NCBI GenBank assembly: GCA_963995505.1
Contig: OZ023195.1
Coordinates: 5,166,109 to 5,230,108 of the forward strand
Length of the DNA: 64,000 nucleotides
Reading direction: 5' to 3'
Origin: Hypericum androsaemum
Lineage: Eukaryota; Streptophyta; Magnoliopsida; Malpighiales; Hypericaceae
The translations under genes were made by a program, and so were the position numbers. Under the pieces are notes generated by a model that worked only from the letters and a program-made list of their open reading frames with translations, was not told the DNA's origin and ran no database searches. This document shows positions 1 to 9,225 of this stretch, one piece after another. Each line of letters opens with the position of its first letter. Within the stretch, counting starts at the first letter, position 1.

Positions 1-279
1 AATGAATGTTTATATACTCTCAACCCCTCAGGACTGAGCACTCCGCCAAACAGAACAGCGAGAAATTTTAAAACAGAAACCCTAGAAACCCTGCGACCAA
101 TCCCCTGTTCTCTCGAGAATCTCACGTTCGTTCCCTCTCAATTCTTTCTTTCCTGTTTGATTTTTAATCTCAGTTTCGTTCCCTCTTCTCAGGTAGTAGC
201 TCCAGGTTCTACGCTCAGTTCTCCTTCGTCTCTTTGACGCTATTACTGTCGGGGTTTTAATTTTTTGTGTGTGCGTAGA

Positions 280-1218
280 ATGCCTACACTTGTAGTTGAT
301 GGAGTCTTGTTGGTCAAGCCGAATTTTCGTAGTCTTGTTGAGGGTTTACGTGGATTGGAAGATGAATCCAACAAAGAATTTAGTTCAGAAATTGATATGA
401 AATTAGAGGTGGTTCAAGAAGTGGGTCAAGGACATAAGGATTCTTGTTTCAATATGGGTCTGAAAGATTTTTGTTTGGATTTGCATCAAAACAGAAAAGA
501 TGGCTTATTTGGGATAATTGTCTTTGATCCGGGAAAAAGAATTGCCAAGTTATTTGTGTGTGATGCTATAATTATATACGAGCTTCAATTTGGGATGGTC
601 TTGTCTTCAGCACACTTGCCAATTGTTGCAAATCTGCAAATGCTGAATTCGGTTAATGGAGGGATAATTAATTAGTTTCTTTTGTTTGTTTTGAAGAGGA
701 AAGGGAGGGCATACTTACTGACATCCGATCAAAGCTCGAACGGGCTGAATCTGCGGTATGGAACATTTGTTTTCCCTTTTCTTCTCTTTGATAGATTGTG
801 ATAAAAGGGATAATGAATTAGAAGTTCTGTTGCTTGTTTCAGATTGATAGTATGAACAATGAAGCAATGCAATGTACATTAGAGCTGTTCCTTATTCTGG
901 GGAAGAAGATAGATCATATCGAAGCCGACGTAGACCTTTTACGCCATGACATCAAGCGACTCGAGACCAGCCCAACTGCCATTCAGCAGGTGTTGGAGTC
1001 CGGATTCGCCGAGATGATACTGGTATGAAGGCTACTTATCGATTTCCTAGTTGCTAGTGATTCATTATTTTGATATCTAGCCTCCTAAAACAAGCCACGA
1101 GGGTAGTTATTTTGGTGCTGATAATCGTATTCCTTTGCTTTCTGCTTGTCGCCAGGGTGCTGTTGCGAGGAGTGCGGATGTGGAGCTTGGCAGACTGAGC
1201 CCACAAGAGTTCACCTAA
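280..1218 (+). CDS. Small plant protein of unknown function, predicted coiled coil (4 exons)
   Basis: Exons read by eye as 280-651, 699-755, 843-1022 and 1156-1218. All joins are phase 0 and have GT/AG borders, giving 223 residues ending LSPQEFT. A probable 5'UTR intron (about 193-278) places the ATG right after its acceptor. Residues 1-124 are a globular stretch of no family I know. Exons 2-3 (KLERAESA, KKIDHIEADVDLLRHDIKRLE) have heptad-like spacing of hydrophobic residues and charged flanks, typical of a short coiled coil, so dimerisation is likely. No signal peptide or membrane segment is visible. The donor of exon 1 (TCG/GTTAAT) is weak and is the least certain join. That four exons stay in phase without stops argues for a real gene. 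I do not recognise it and propose no function. Confidence 0.55.
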
Positions 1219-2359
1219 TCTCGCAAAGGTTTAAAGCACGAACTATAACAACTCTAAATCTTATTGTCATAGCAACTCTGGCTCTGCAAAAACCTAAAAA
1301 AAGAAGAAGAAAAGAAACGAAACTGAAACCCAAAGATATGATCAACCTGCAGATGAAAACATAATTGGCTTTCCATCTTCATCAGTAGAGAGACATGTAG
1401 AAAAGAAACAAGTACATGTAACTCTGGTAAAGATAGCGGCACGTCAGCATAAATGCAAGCAATCCAAAAATTGCTTTAACAACACGTGAAGTACAGGCGA
1501 AGAAGCACATGACAGTCACAGTAAGCAAGCCTCTGATAGGTGCTATGAATTTGCGGATGCCACCCGCTCCAAGCCCCTCAAAAAAAAAAGCTTCGCATGC
1601 TCTCGCTTTGGATTCCTCGCCCCCTCCAACGTACGTACCCTGCGATCCTTGGAATCTCATTCAATTGAATTCGGGTAATCGAGGATTTAGCCTTAGTTAT
1701 GTTTGGTTTCTTCGCGTCTGTTCCCCGGCCCGTGCCTTTTCGTTGATTCGTTGTTTCGACGGGTTTAGGGTTTTAATTAGGGCTAACAGATTGTTGTTAC
1801 TTCCGGAAGTCTGAGTCTGCTGACACTATGGTTATTGCGTGATTTGAAATTAGGAGTCCTTTCCCGTGAGATGAAGGATGTCGTTAGGTCTTACCTGCTT
1901 GATCGGACTCGTTTGCTCGTATAGAGTTCGGGTGTTTCGCTTGTGGTTTCATCTTACGAAGTAGTCCCAAATTGCCCGAGCAAACTTCAACAAGGCGATT
2001 ACTCGATGATGGTGTTGTTGTTCTACCTTAACCATCTCTCGATTCGAATCCCTAGAAATATATTAACGTTCAATACTTGTTTAGGAGGTCATTTAGCTAT
2101 TACAAGGAAGGCGATTCCAAGAGCAATTGTTGATTATAATAAACTTTATTTGTTGTGTTAGGAAAATAACATGGCCGGTCATCATCGTAAATTCAATTTT
2201 TACCTTTACCTTTTCCCTCTCGGTCGTGACAAAATTCTTTGGAGCAACTGATACAAATTTATTGGGCTGGGCCGATACCAGGATAAAGAGGTCCAGCATT
2301 TTATATAATCTCGACCCCAACCCTAACCCTAAATCTATCCCCAAGAAGAAGAAGAATCG
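1219..2359. other. Intergenic region, no gene seen
   Basis: Short ORFs occur on both strands but have no family resemblance, no splice pattern and no consistent codon use. The right end is a plausible promoter and leader for the kelch-like gene: a TTATATAAT box near 2302-2310, then a telo-box-like CCCTAACCCTAAA near 2320-2332, a motif often found in plant 5' leaders. Confidence 0.4.
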
Positions 2360-3843
2360 ATGGACCATAGAAAAAAGGTAAGAGAAGAGTATGCATCGGG
2401 GTTTCCACCCCCACTGCCGGAGGGCGCCTGGGAGAAGTGGGGTAAGGACGCCGTTTATTTTGGGGCCGTAGACTTTTGGTGTGCTCGCCGACCCTCCAAC
2501 TACTACAGCGGAGGAGAAGAAGGGGGAGGGGGAGAAGAAGAAGGGGAAGAAGACGAAGAAGAAGGTGGGAAGAAGAAGAAGAAGACGACAAAGAAGCCGA
2601 CGACTACCATTATGATGGTGTGGACGTCTACGCTATCAACCCGAATGACGAGGAGCTACCCGTTTACCGTGTCGCACACTTCTCCTACATGGCTCATGAT
2701 GTCCATTCATCCTGGCTCTACCCCGCATGCGCCATTCTCGGTTCCTCTGTCTACGTCCTAGTTCGTGGGTGTTTCTGGTCTCGCCAGATCGTTGGTGGAT
2801 CGTCGTCGTCGGTTTACAATGCTATATGGGAGAAGAGACCGGCGCCTTGTGGGCCCATGTTTTCTCGTCCAAACCTCTTCTCTCTCAAAGGTAAGCTTTA
2901 TGCACTCAGCTATGTACTGCCATCACCTCCGTACGACAACAGCTTTGAGTTGTTCCTTGATGACCGTGATGAATGGGTACCTCTTGAGCCTGCTCCCCTT
3001 CCCCCTCCCGAAGAGAAAAGATTGTGGGAATCCGCTGTGATAGAACACTCGCTTCTTGGGCTGTCCTGCATTGGCGACACTAAAGTAATTCTTCACGTTC
3101 ATACCCGTCCACACGATCTTGAACTTGGTCTGTACCCACCCCCCAACACACCCTGCTGTCCTCCACATTTGGATGATCTGGTGAAGCTCTCCGGTGAGCA
3201 ACATTTCCTCCTTTTCCAACTCCAGGATGACGATTCTGGCTGTCACGGGTCTTGGACCCGCTTCAAGATTGGACCCTCGGATTCTTGGGTCCACGAACCA
3301 CCCCCTCCCCATTGCTGTCCTCCTCATCGGTCTCATCTCGATATCGGCTCTCCCTTGCTCCTCCCCGTGCTACCCGGAAAGCTCCACGCTTTCGGCGGCT
3401 TTGGCTCCTTTGATTCTCCCGCCTTCTCTCTGGAACAAGTCCCCATTATCTGGCCCTCCCAGACCACCAGCAACTCTTCCGGCCCTTCCAAAAAAAAGAG
3501 CAAGTCTTCCTCTTATTATCACGAGTCGCATCTGAACACAATGCGAGCATGGAACCTCCTCCACCTTCATGGGACAAGGTATTGTGCCTTCACTTTCGAA
3601 CCATTTTTCACATCAGATGAGCGGCTGGGCCACTCCGCCCCCCCTCACTGCCTCTTTGTTTGCACTTTTGATCTGGTTTCTGGCAACGGGGAGGACCAGC
3701 CTGGTGTGAACTTGGACGCCTCTCACGCTTCCGGCCAGGTCACCGTCTCTGCAAAAGTTGTTTCTACCAGTTCCAAGTTCTATGGCTTCAGGTTCCCTGT
3801 TAAATTGACAGCTGGGAAAGCATTTTCTGCCTCCTCCTTTTAG
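2360..3843 (+). pseudogene. Intronless kelch-like/F-box-associated-type protein, frameshifted near the N terminus
   Basis: The N terminus reads MDHRKKVREEYASGFPPPL in one frame from 2360. The rest (YDGVDVYAINPNDEELPVYRV onward to SASSF, stop before 3844) is in another frame, open from 2476. The switch falls in a GAA/GAG/AAG purine tract at about 2515-2590, where both frames stay open (poly-Glu in one, poly-Arg in the other). The simplest reading is one gene with a frame-changing indel in a microsatellite, or a sequencing error there. The C-terminal ~420 residues contain kelch-like blades (GKLYALSYV, PGKLHAFGGFG, GTRYCAFTFEP) and no F-box. No catalytic motif is seen. An AAG/GTAAGAG donor-like site at 2374-2380 means an intron is also possible. 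If intact it would be a beta-propeller adaptor; substrate unknown. Confidence 0.5.
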
Positions 3844-4554
3844 ATGATTGCCTGCAGCAGGTTCTCTTCTTACTTAGATGTTCGCCTGTTAATCATTGAT
3901 CTAAATCCTTTGTTTGTTTGTTTGCTTGCTTGCTTGCTATATACCCAGGGAGAATTCATGAGAAATATAGTCCTGAAGTGCTTTTCACGTCAGTCGCATT
4001 TGAATATGAAGAAGCGTGCTTGTTTCCAATTATGCTTTGGTTTGTAAGTTGTTAATCAACTTTTCCCTTTGTTAGCTAGCTAAATGTGACATATATATTT
4101 GAATTGATAATTGTTTGATTAAGTGGTGGTTTGTCAGTCTAACATGGAACTAACTGCCAATCTTCCTTCCTTCCTTCCTCCAGGTACCGCTGCGCTGGGC
4201 TGGGCTGGGCTGGGCTGGGCGTCAGTCAACTTGCCGTGTAGGATCGATCATTTTGTGTTGTGGCCTAATTATGTCTTGTGTGTTGTTCTTTCTTTCTTTT
4301 TTTTTCCTTTTCTCTTTGAAGAACATCTTGTGTGTTTTTATTATTTTCTCGCTGTTGTCAATTTAAATTACATCGGATGCTGAAACTGATCTAAGAAATT
4401 AATCAAACATATCAGCTTGTCTCGTCACTCGATGCCCCTCCCGCTCCGTAGTTGTGTCTGCTACACTAAACATCACAAGATTCAGTATTTTTACGTATCA
4501 CATATCCACTAATCCAAATTCAAAAGGTGGCAAAGTGAACTGCTTACTTAATAA
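3844..4554. other. 3' flank of the kelch-like gene with simple repeats
   Basis: No gene is seen. It contains TTTG/CTTG tetranucleotide runs (about 3910-3936) and a GGGCT pentanucleotide array (about 4195-4220). Confidence 0.4.
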
Positions 4555-4887
4555 TGTGTGAGATGTGTGATGTTCTCAATGGCTCGGCTAAGGTCGATTC
4601 AGTTAGTTTTGCTCAGTTAGTGAAAGTGGTGGGTGTATAAGAGGCTTGATTGATAATATTTAAAAAGTTAGCATTGAGTTATAATCTCCTATATATATTG
4701 GCCTATGCTTAGGTTTTTTGTGTAGTAGTCGAGAGTTGTGAGGTAGAGAGAACCCTCACGGTAGCCTTGTAACCAATTGGACTCACATAGTGGACGACTT
4801 TCCTTTGCCCGTGGTTTTCTCCCCGTCTTGGGGTTTCCACGTAATTCTTGTATCTCGTATTTCTCGTTTCGATCTTACTTCTCAACA
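4555..4887 (+). repeat. 5' LTR of the deleted Copia element
   Basis: Starts near TGTGAGATG and ends CTCAACA; it contains a TATATATATT box near 4691-4700. The left border is approximate by a few bases. Its last 84 bp recur at 7333-7416. Confidence 0.65.
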
Positions 4888-5583
4888 ATTGGTATCAAAG
4901 CAAGGTTGAGACTCGAGTATTCGACATACGAAAAAAAAAATTGGCAGATTGAAAAAAAAAAGTGAACAGTAACCGATTTGGGGGAAAATCGGGATTTAGG
5001 GTTTTGAAACCCTTGGAGCGCTGGCCACCAGCTAGCCGACCGTCGCCCCGACCAGCCCGCCGCCCGTCGTCCTTGACGTCGCCTCGAGGAGGCGACCACC
5101 CCGCGCACCGTCGCCGCGTCTGGGGAGGAGATTCGTCGATCCGCCGCTCGCCCATTCTCGATAAAGTCGAACCAACGATGCGAGCGAAGAAGAAGAAGGC
5201 CGCACTCTGTTCATCGCGCCGTGCCTGGAGGAGACCGACCCGCTCTCCCGTCGCCTTGGAGCTGCTCGTTCGTCGCCTGTAGCCGCTCCGCCATCCGTTC
5301 GCTTCGCCATCGGGGGAGAGAGAGAGAGAGAGAGGACCGACGGGGAGAGAGAAAGACCCCCGAAGCCCGCTACCGCACTGCTGTGCTTCGCTCGCCGCCG
5401 ACAAGTCTGAGCCATCACTGTCCACCGCCCACCGCCCGCCGTTGGTGGTTGTCCGCAGGAGCCGTCGATTTTTTTGGGAATTGGGGATTTAAAGAAAAAA
5501 ACATAATTTTTTGAGTTGACTGGTTGACCGAAAGTCAACTAATTTGGCTGATTTTGGTTTTCTAACCAGTTTTGGGCTGATTT

Positions 5584-6307
5584 TAGGGATGGCAATGGGT
5601 AGGGTAGGGTAGGGTAGGGTATTGGTAGGATCCTACCCATACCCTAGTTTTTTTAGTTGGACCCATACCCTACCCTCGACCCTACAAATTTTTTATTGTT
5701 GGATTCATACCCTACCCTCCTCAAGACCCTGGGTCTTCAGGGTCTGCAGGGTCCGACCCTTTAACGTTCTACATTTTGATATTTTTTAATCAAAATTTAA
5801 TTTTTATATAAAATTCAAGATATCTACTATGTTACACATTAACATTCAATAGAAAATTGATGAAACATCAAATTTTTGCAATTTAATTTCAATAGTACAA
5901 GATTTTTTTTTCAAATTTGAAGTACATAAACAATTCAACAAAAGAAAAATATATAATGTCGGCTTCTAGTAATCCATCATTCATTACATCTTCTAAGCTG
6001 GTTGTGTAATAACATAATAAATATGTTAAAGTTAACCATAAAGTATATTATATATATTATCATTATGGTCTAATTAGGGTCTAACTAGGGTCTAATTAGG
6101 GTAGGGTCTCAAATAGGGTAAAAATGTAAGGGTAGGGTCCGACCCGCAGGGTCTAACTATGGATTCATATCCTACCCTAGACCCTACTTCTAAATATGGA
6201 CCCATACCCATACCCTACCCTAGACCCAGTCAAAGTCAACATACCCTAGACCCGTAGGGTAAGGGTAGGGTCCGACCCTCAGGGTATGGGTATTTCTGCC
6301 ATCCCTA
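5584..6307. mobile_element. hAT-type MITE with 8-bp target duplication
   Basis: 724 bp, with termini TAGGGATGGCA at the left and its inverse TGCCATCCCTA at the right. It is flanked by perfect 8-bp direct repeats GCTGATTT (5576-5583 and 6308-6315), diagnostic of hAT transposition. The subterminal regions are packed with TACCC/GGGTA motifs in both orientations; the centre is AT-rich and non-coding. It is nested in the leader of the Copia element and is therefore younger than it. Confidence 0.92.
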
Positions 6308-6336
6308 GCTGATTTCTTGGTTCGAGGTATTTCAGG

Positions 6337-7332
6337 ATGACTTCCATGAAGTACGGAATCTCTCAATTGACGAGGAAAACAAATGTTTCCTTGTGGCAGG
6401 TGAAAATGCGTGCTATTCTGACACATTTAGAGCTGGATGAGACTCTACTTGATGAGAAGTTGATGCCTTCGAGTTGGGATGCTGCGATGAAGGCGTCAAA
6501 GAATCGTAAGGCTGTGAGTCAGATCCAGTTGCATCTGTCAGATGATATTTTGCGGGACGTGTTGAAGGAGACAACATCTTCCTCATTATGGGCAAAGATT
6601 GAAAAGTTGTGCATATCCAAGAGTTTGACCAACAAACTGTGCTTGAAGCAACAACTGTTTTCTATCCAGATGCAAGAAGATAAGTCTGCTCACGACCACC
6701 TTAATGAATTTAAGGATATAGTGGCTGATCTTAGAACTCTGGATGTGAAATATGATGATGAAGATTTGGCTTTATTGTTATTGTGCTCGTTGCTTGCTTT
6801 TTATCAGCAATTCAGGGATACTCTGTTGTTCAGCCATGGTACTTTGAGTTGGAATAATGTTCATGATTCGCTCTTGGAGAAAGAGAGAATTGATAAGCAC
6901 ACTGTAAGTTCCTCTGAAAACAGCCAAGAGACTGGCTTGGTTGTGAGAGGGGGGTCTGAGGAGAGAAATGCTAAGTCTGGTTCGAGGAAGAAGAGTATAA
7001 ACAAATCAAGGACAAGGCACAAGGATAAGACTTGTTTCAATTGTCATAAGGTTGGGCATATTAAATGGTTCTTTCCGGAGTTGAAGAACAAGAAGAAGGG
7101 CGAAAAGTCCAGTGCTCCGAAAGGAGAAAGTTCTGATAGTGGCAGTGCTAGTGTTGCCACCACCACTCAGAAAGAAGAATCTGATGGAGACCTTTTGTCT
7201 GTAATTGATCGGAAGTCTAAAGTTGATGCTGCTTGGGTCCTTGATTCTGCTTGTACGTTTCATACGTGTCCCATCCGAGACTGGTTTTCAACATATGAAC
7301 GTGCGGAGGGTAATGTTCTCATGGGAAATAAT
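6337..7332 (+). pseudogene. Copia gag (UBN2-type) with start of protease, truncated
   Basis: The ORF begins MTSMKYGISQLTRKTNVSLW and shows Copia gag signatures: LWAKIEKLC, KSLTNKLCLKQQLF, DHLNEFKDIVADL. A zinc knuckle at about 7033-7077 reads CFNCHKVGHIKWFF, so the final zinc-binding Cys of CX2CX4HX4C is replaced by Phe. Protease begins at WVLDSACTFH with the catalytic Asp, then reading runs into the LTR remnant at 7333. The product would bind neither RNA nor process polyprotein normally. The gag resembles the intact one at 51607-53301, including the shared GLVVRG and ESDGDLLSV motifs, so both belong to the same lineage. Confidence 0.8.
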
Positions 7333-7416
7333 TTTGCCCGTGGTTTTCTCCCCGTCTTGGGGTTTCCACGTAATTCTTGTGTCTCGTATTTCTCGTTTCG
7401 ATCTTATTTCTCAACA
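7333..7416 (+). repeat. Remnant of the 3' LTR of the Copia element
   Basis: Matches the last 84 bp of the 5' LTR with about two substitutions and ends CTCAACA. Confidence 0.8.
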
Positions 7417-7654
7417 GAGTCCAGTTCGTTCATCAACATCATAATCATAGAACTTGAATATTGAAATGATCGATTCAAATAATTCGAATAATTACAAATA
7501 CAGATTATCCGAATGCTCAATTCATCAAGATTATGGAAACCTTGGTGCTTGGATTTTTCCAGTCCCGTCATCGAACTTTTCGAAGATTATTGCTCCTATT
7601 GCCATTACCTTCTACCATATTACCGTTGGATTTGAGGATGGTTGTGACCGTGTT

Positions 7655-7870
7655 GACTGCTACACGGGAATGGACCAACCTCAAGATTGACTGCTACAGG
7701 GGAATGGACCAACATGAAGATTAGCCCCTCGGATTCTTGGGCTCGCGATTTGTTCTTTGATCATCGTCTTCTCCATTGATTTCCTCCTCATCGGTCTCAT
7801 CTGGCTCGCCCTTGATCCTCCCCGTGCTAACTGGAACGCATTTGGCCACTGCTATGGCCTCTGGCATTGT
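7655..7870 (+). pseudogene. Decayed duplicate of part of the kelch-like gene
   Basis: Stretches such as CCCTCGGATTCTTGGG, CCTCCTCATCGGTCTCATCT and CTCCCCGTGCTA recur in the same order as at about 3271-3371 in the kelch-like gene. Within the copy a ~36-bp unit (GACTGCTACACGGGAATGGA and AAGATT) is duplicated in tandem. All frames carry stops. It lies just beyond the Copia remnant and may have been moved with it or be a relic of a local tandem duplication. Confidence 0.7.
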
Positions 7871-8340
7871 CCCCAAGAATTGAGCTTTAGCCGCTGGATA
7901 CTATAAACAGTTGAGCAGCTGCCACCGTCGAGTTCGACCAAAAAAATGCCACGAGACCTTTTCTTGTTTTTTTTAGTGGCCCCTATAAATTTTAATTAAA
8001 ATTTGTTCATCCCCTTTCCTTTTCTCTTTATTTATTGCATTTTTTGTTCTGCTGGCTCCGACTTCTAGTTTGTGATGCTTAATGCTTGAATTGTATTAGT
8101 TATAAAAATAAAAAGCTTACTTGAATTGTATTACATTTTTCCTTGTTTTATCCAAAAAATAAGCAATTATAAAAACCTACCTTCTGTACTCGAAATAAAA
8201 TTTATGTACTCGAAATTTTCATAAATTTTAATTTTGTCTTTCCTGTGTAAAATGCAAAAAGCTATGTATTCTCAATATGAAATTCTCCGATATACGAAAA
8301 GGTCAGGGTTGGCCAGAATTGAATAAGGCATGCATGTATA
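7871..8340. other. AT-rich spacer, nothing recognised
   Basis: No ORF, repeat end or RNA gene could be supported. Confidence 0.3.
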
Positions 8341-8344
8341 GAAA

Positions 8345-8560
8345 TTAAAAGAGTAAATTACGCTCAGACCCCTGGTGTTTGGTATATTTCACACTCGCCC
8401 CCCTGTATTCCAGTAATCGATTAAAAACTCTCAGAGGTTTGGTTTTATTATACTCTCAGGCTACTCGCTAATGTCAGCGATCAAAATATTATTATTTTAT
8501 TACTAAAATGACCATTATACCCTTATTCCGGTCAACTAAAATCTCTGGTCATCTTCTTCG
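8345..8560. repeat. Terminal part of a MULE-like element (TAAATTAC...CTCAGACCCC type)
   Basis: The block AGTAAATTACGCTCAGACCC, followed by repeated 'ctctcagg/tttattatactct' phrases and 'atgaccattatacccttatt', resembles the long terminal inverted repeats at 42409-43721 and 44210-44335. No matching inverted end was found nearby, so it is a relic. Confidence 0.4.
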
Positions 8561-8937
8561 GTCATTTTTCCGGCAAACAAGTTTTTTCCAGCGACCAAAA
8601 CTCAAAATCAAAATAAAAATTTCAAACAGTCGTCGTCTTCCTCGAGGATGTCTTCTTCCGTAAGACCGAGATTCCTTCCAGTCCCCTTCGAGTCACGAGA
8701 TTCCTACAAGTGTCATTTAATCTATAAAAAAAAGAACAAGACAGACCATTTCTTACCGTTCAAGAACCAAGATCCGGCGTTGGGGTCGGATGCGGCGTTG
8801 GATTGGACTTCGGTTTGGTGGGTTGGGCAGGGTATGGAGGGAGGGTCGCCTTGGAACCACATTAGGCTGACTTGAGGAATGGGGGTTGTGTTCGGGAGAG
8901 GAGTTGGGTATGGGTCCAGTTTGGGTTCGATTCTCCA

Positions 8938-9225
8938 GTTGGGCGTGGAGAAAGTGGCATTCCTTGGACACGTTATATCCAAAGAAGGAATATCTGTAGA
9001 CTCCAGCAAGATTGAGACGGTTGTAGATGGCAGCAACCAAGTACCGTGACAGAAGTACGCAGTTTCTTGTGTTTGGTAGGCTATTATCGACAACGTAATT
9101 GGTTGTTGTACTATAACACGGTGATGTGAAGGATACCAAATTCGAGATAGTGGGCTGTCATTTTGATATTTAAGCAGTTTTCGATGAATTTTACCATGTC
9201 AAGATGTTAACGAGGTATATGCGAC
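8938..9225 (+). pseudogene. Ty3/Gypsy pol relic (RT C-terminal part and integrase tail)
   Basis: 8946-9015 reads [20 protein letters not shown], closely matching the RT of the Gypsy element at 18169-19062 ([20 protein letters not shown] in spirit). Frameshifts and stops follow, with a readable YYRQ-type end near 9090. At 9180-9222 EFYHVKMLTRYMR resembles the integrase C-terminal [13 protein letters not shown]. The ~1 kb expected between these motifs is missing, so this is a deleted, dead fragment on the plus strand. Confidence 0.65.

Larger units (their letters stand above)
4555..7416 (+). mobile_element. Deleted Ty1/Copia (Tork/Tnt1-type) retrotransposon
   Basis: A 5' LTR (about 4555-4887) ends in CTCAACA and is followed directly by a tRNA-Met-type primer-binding site (TTGGTATCAAAGC, 4889-4901). 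A GC-rich leader, then a gag ORF from 6337, follow. After the start of the protease the sequence jumps at 7333 into the last ~84 bp of an LTR (7333-7416), which matches 4804-4887 with few changes. The rest of protease, integrase, RT, RNase H and most of the 3' LTR are therefore deleted, apparently through the short shared string TTTGCCC. A hAT MITE sits in the leader. No target duplication is visible, in keeping with a deletion at the 3' side. Confidence 0.8.

Noticed and set aside
1509..1814. 101-codon plus-strand ORF and overlapping minus-strand ORFs (1382-1660)
   Set aside because: No family resemblance, both strands open, no splice or promoter support.
4895..5538. Several 100-180-codon ORFs on both strands
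   Set aside because: They lie in the GC-rich leader of the Copia element, between primer site and gag, and resemble no protein.
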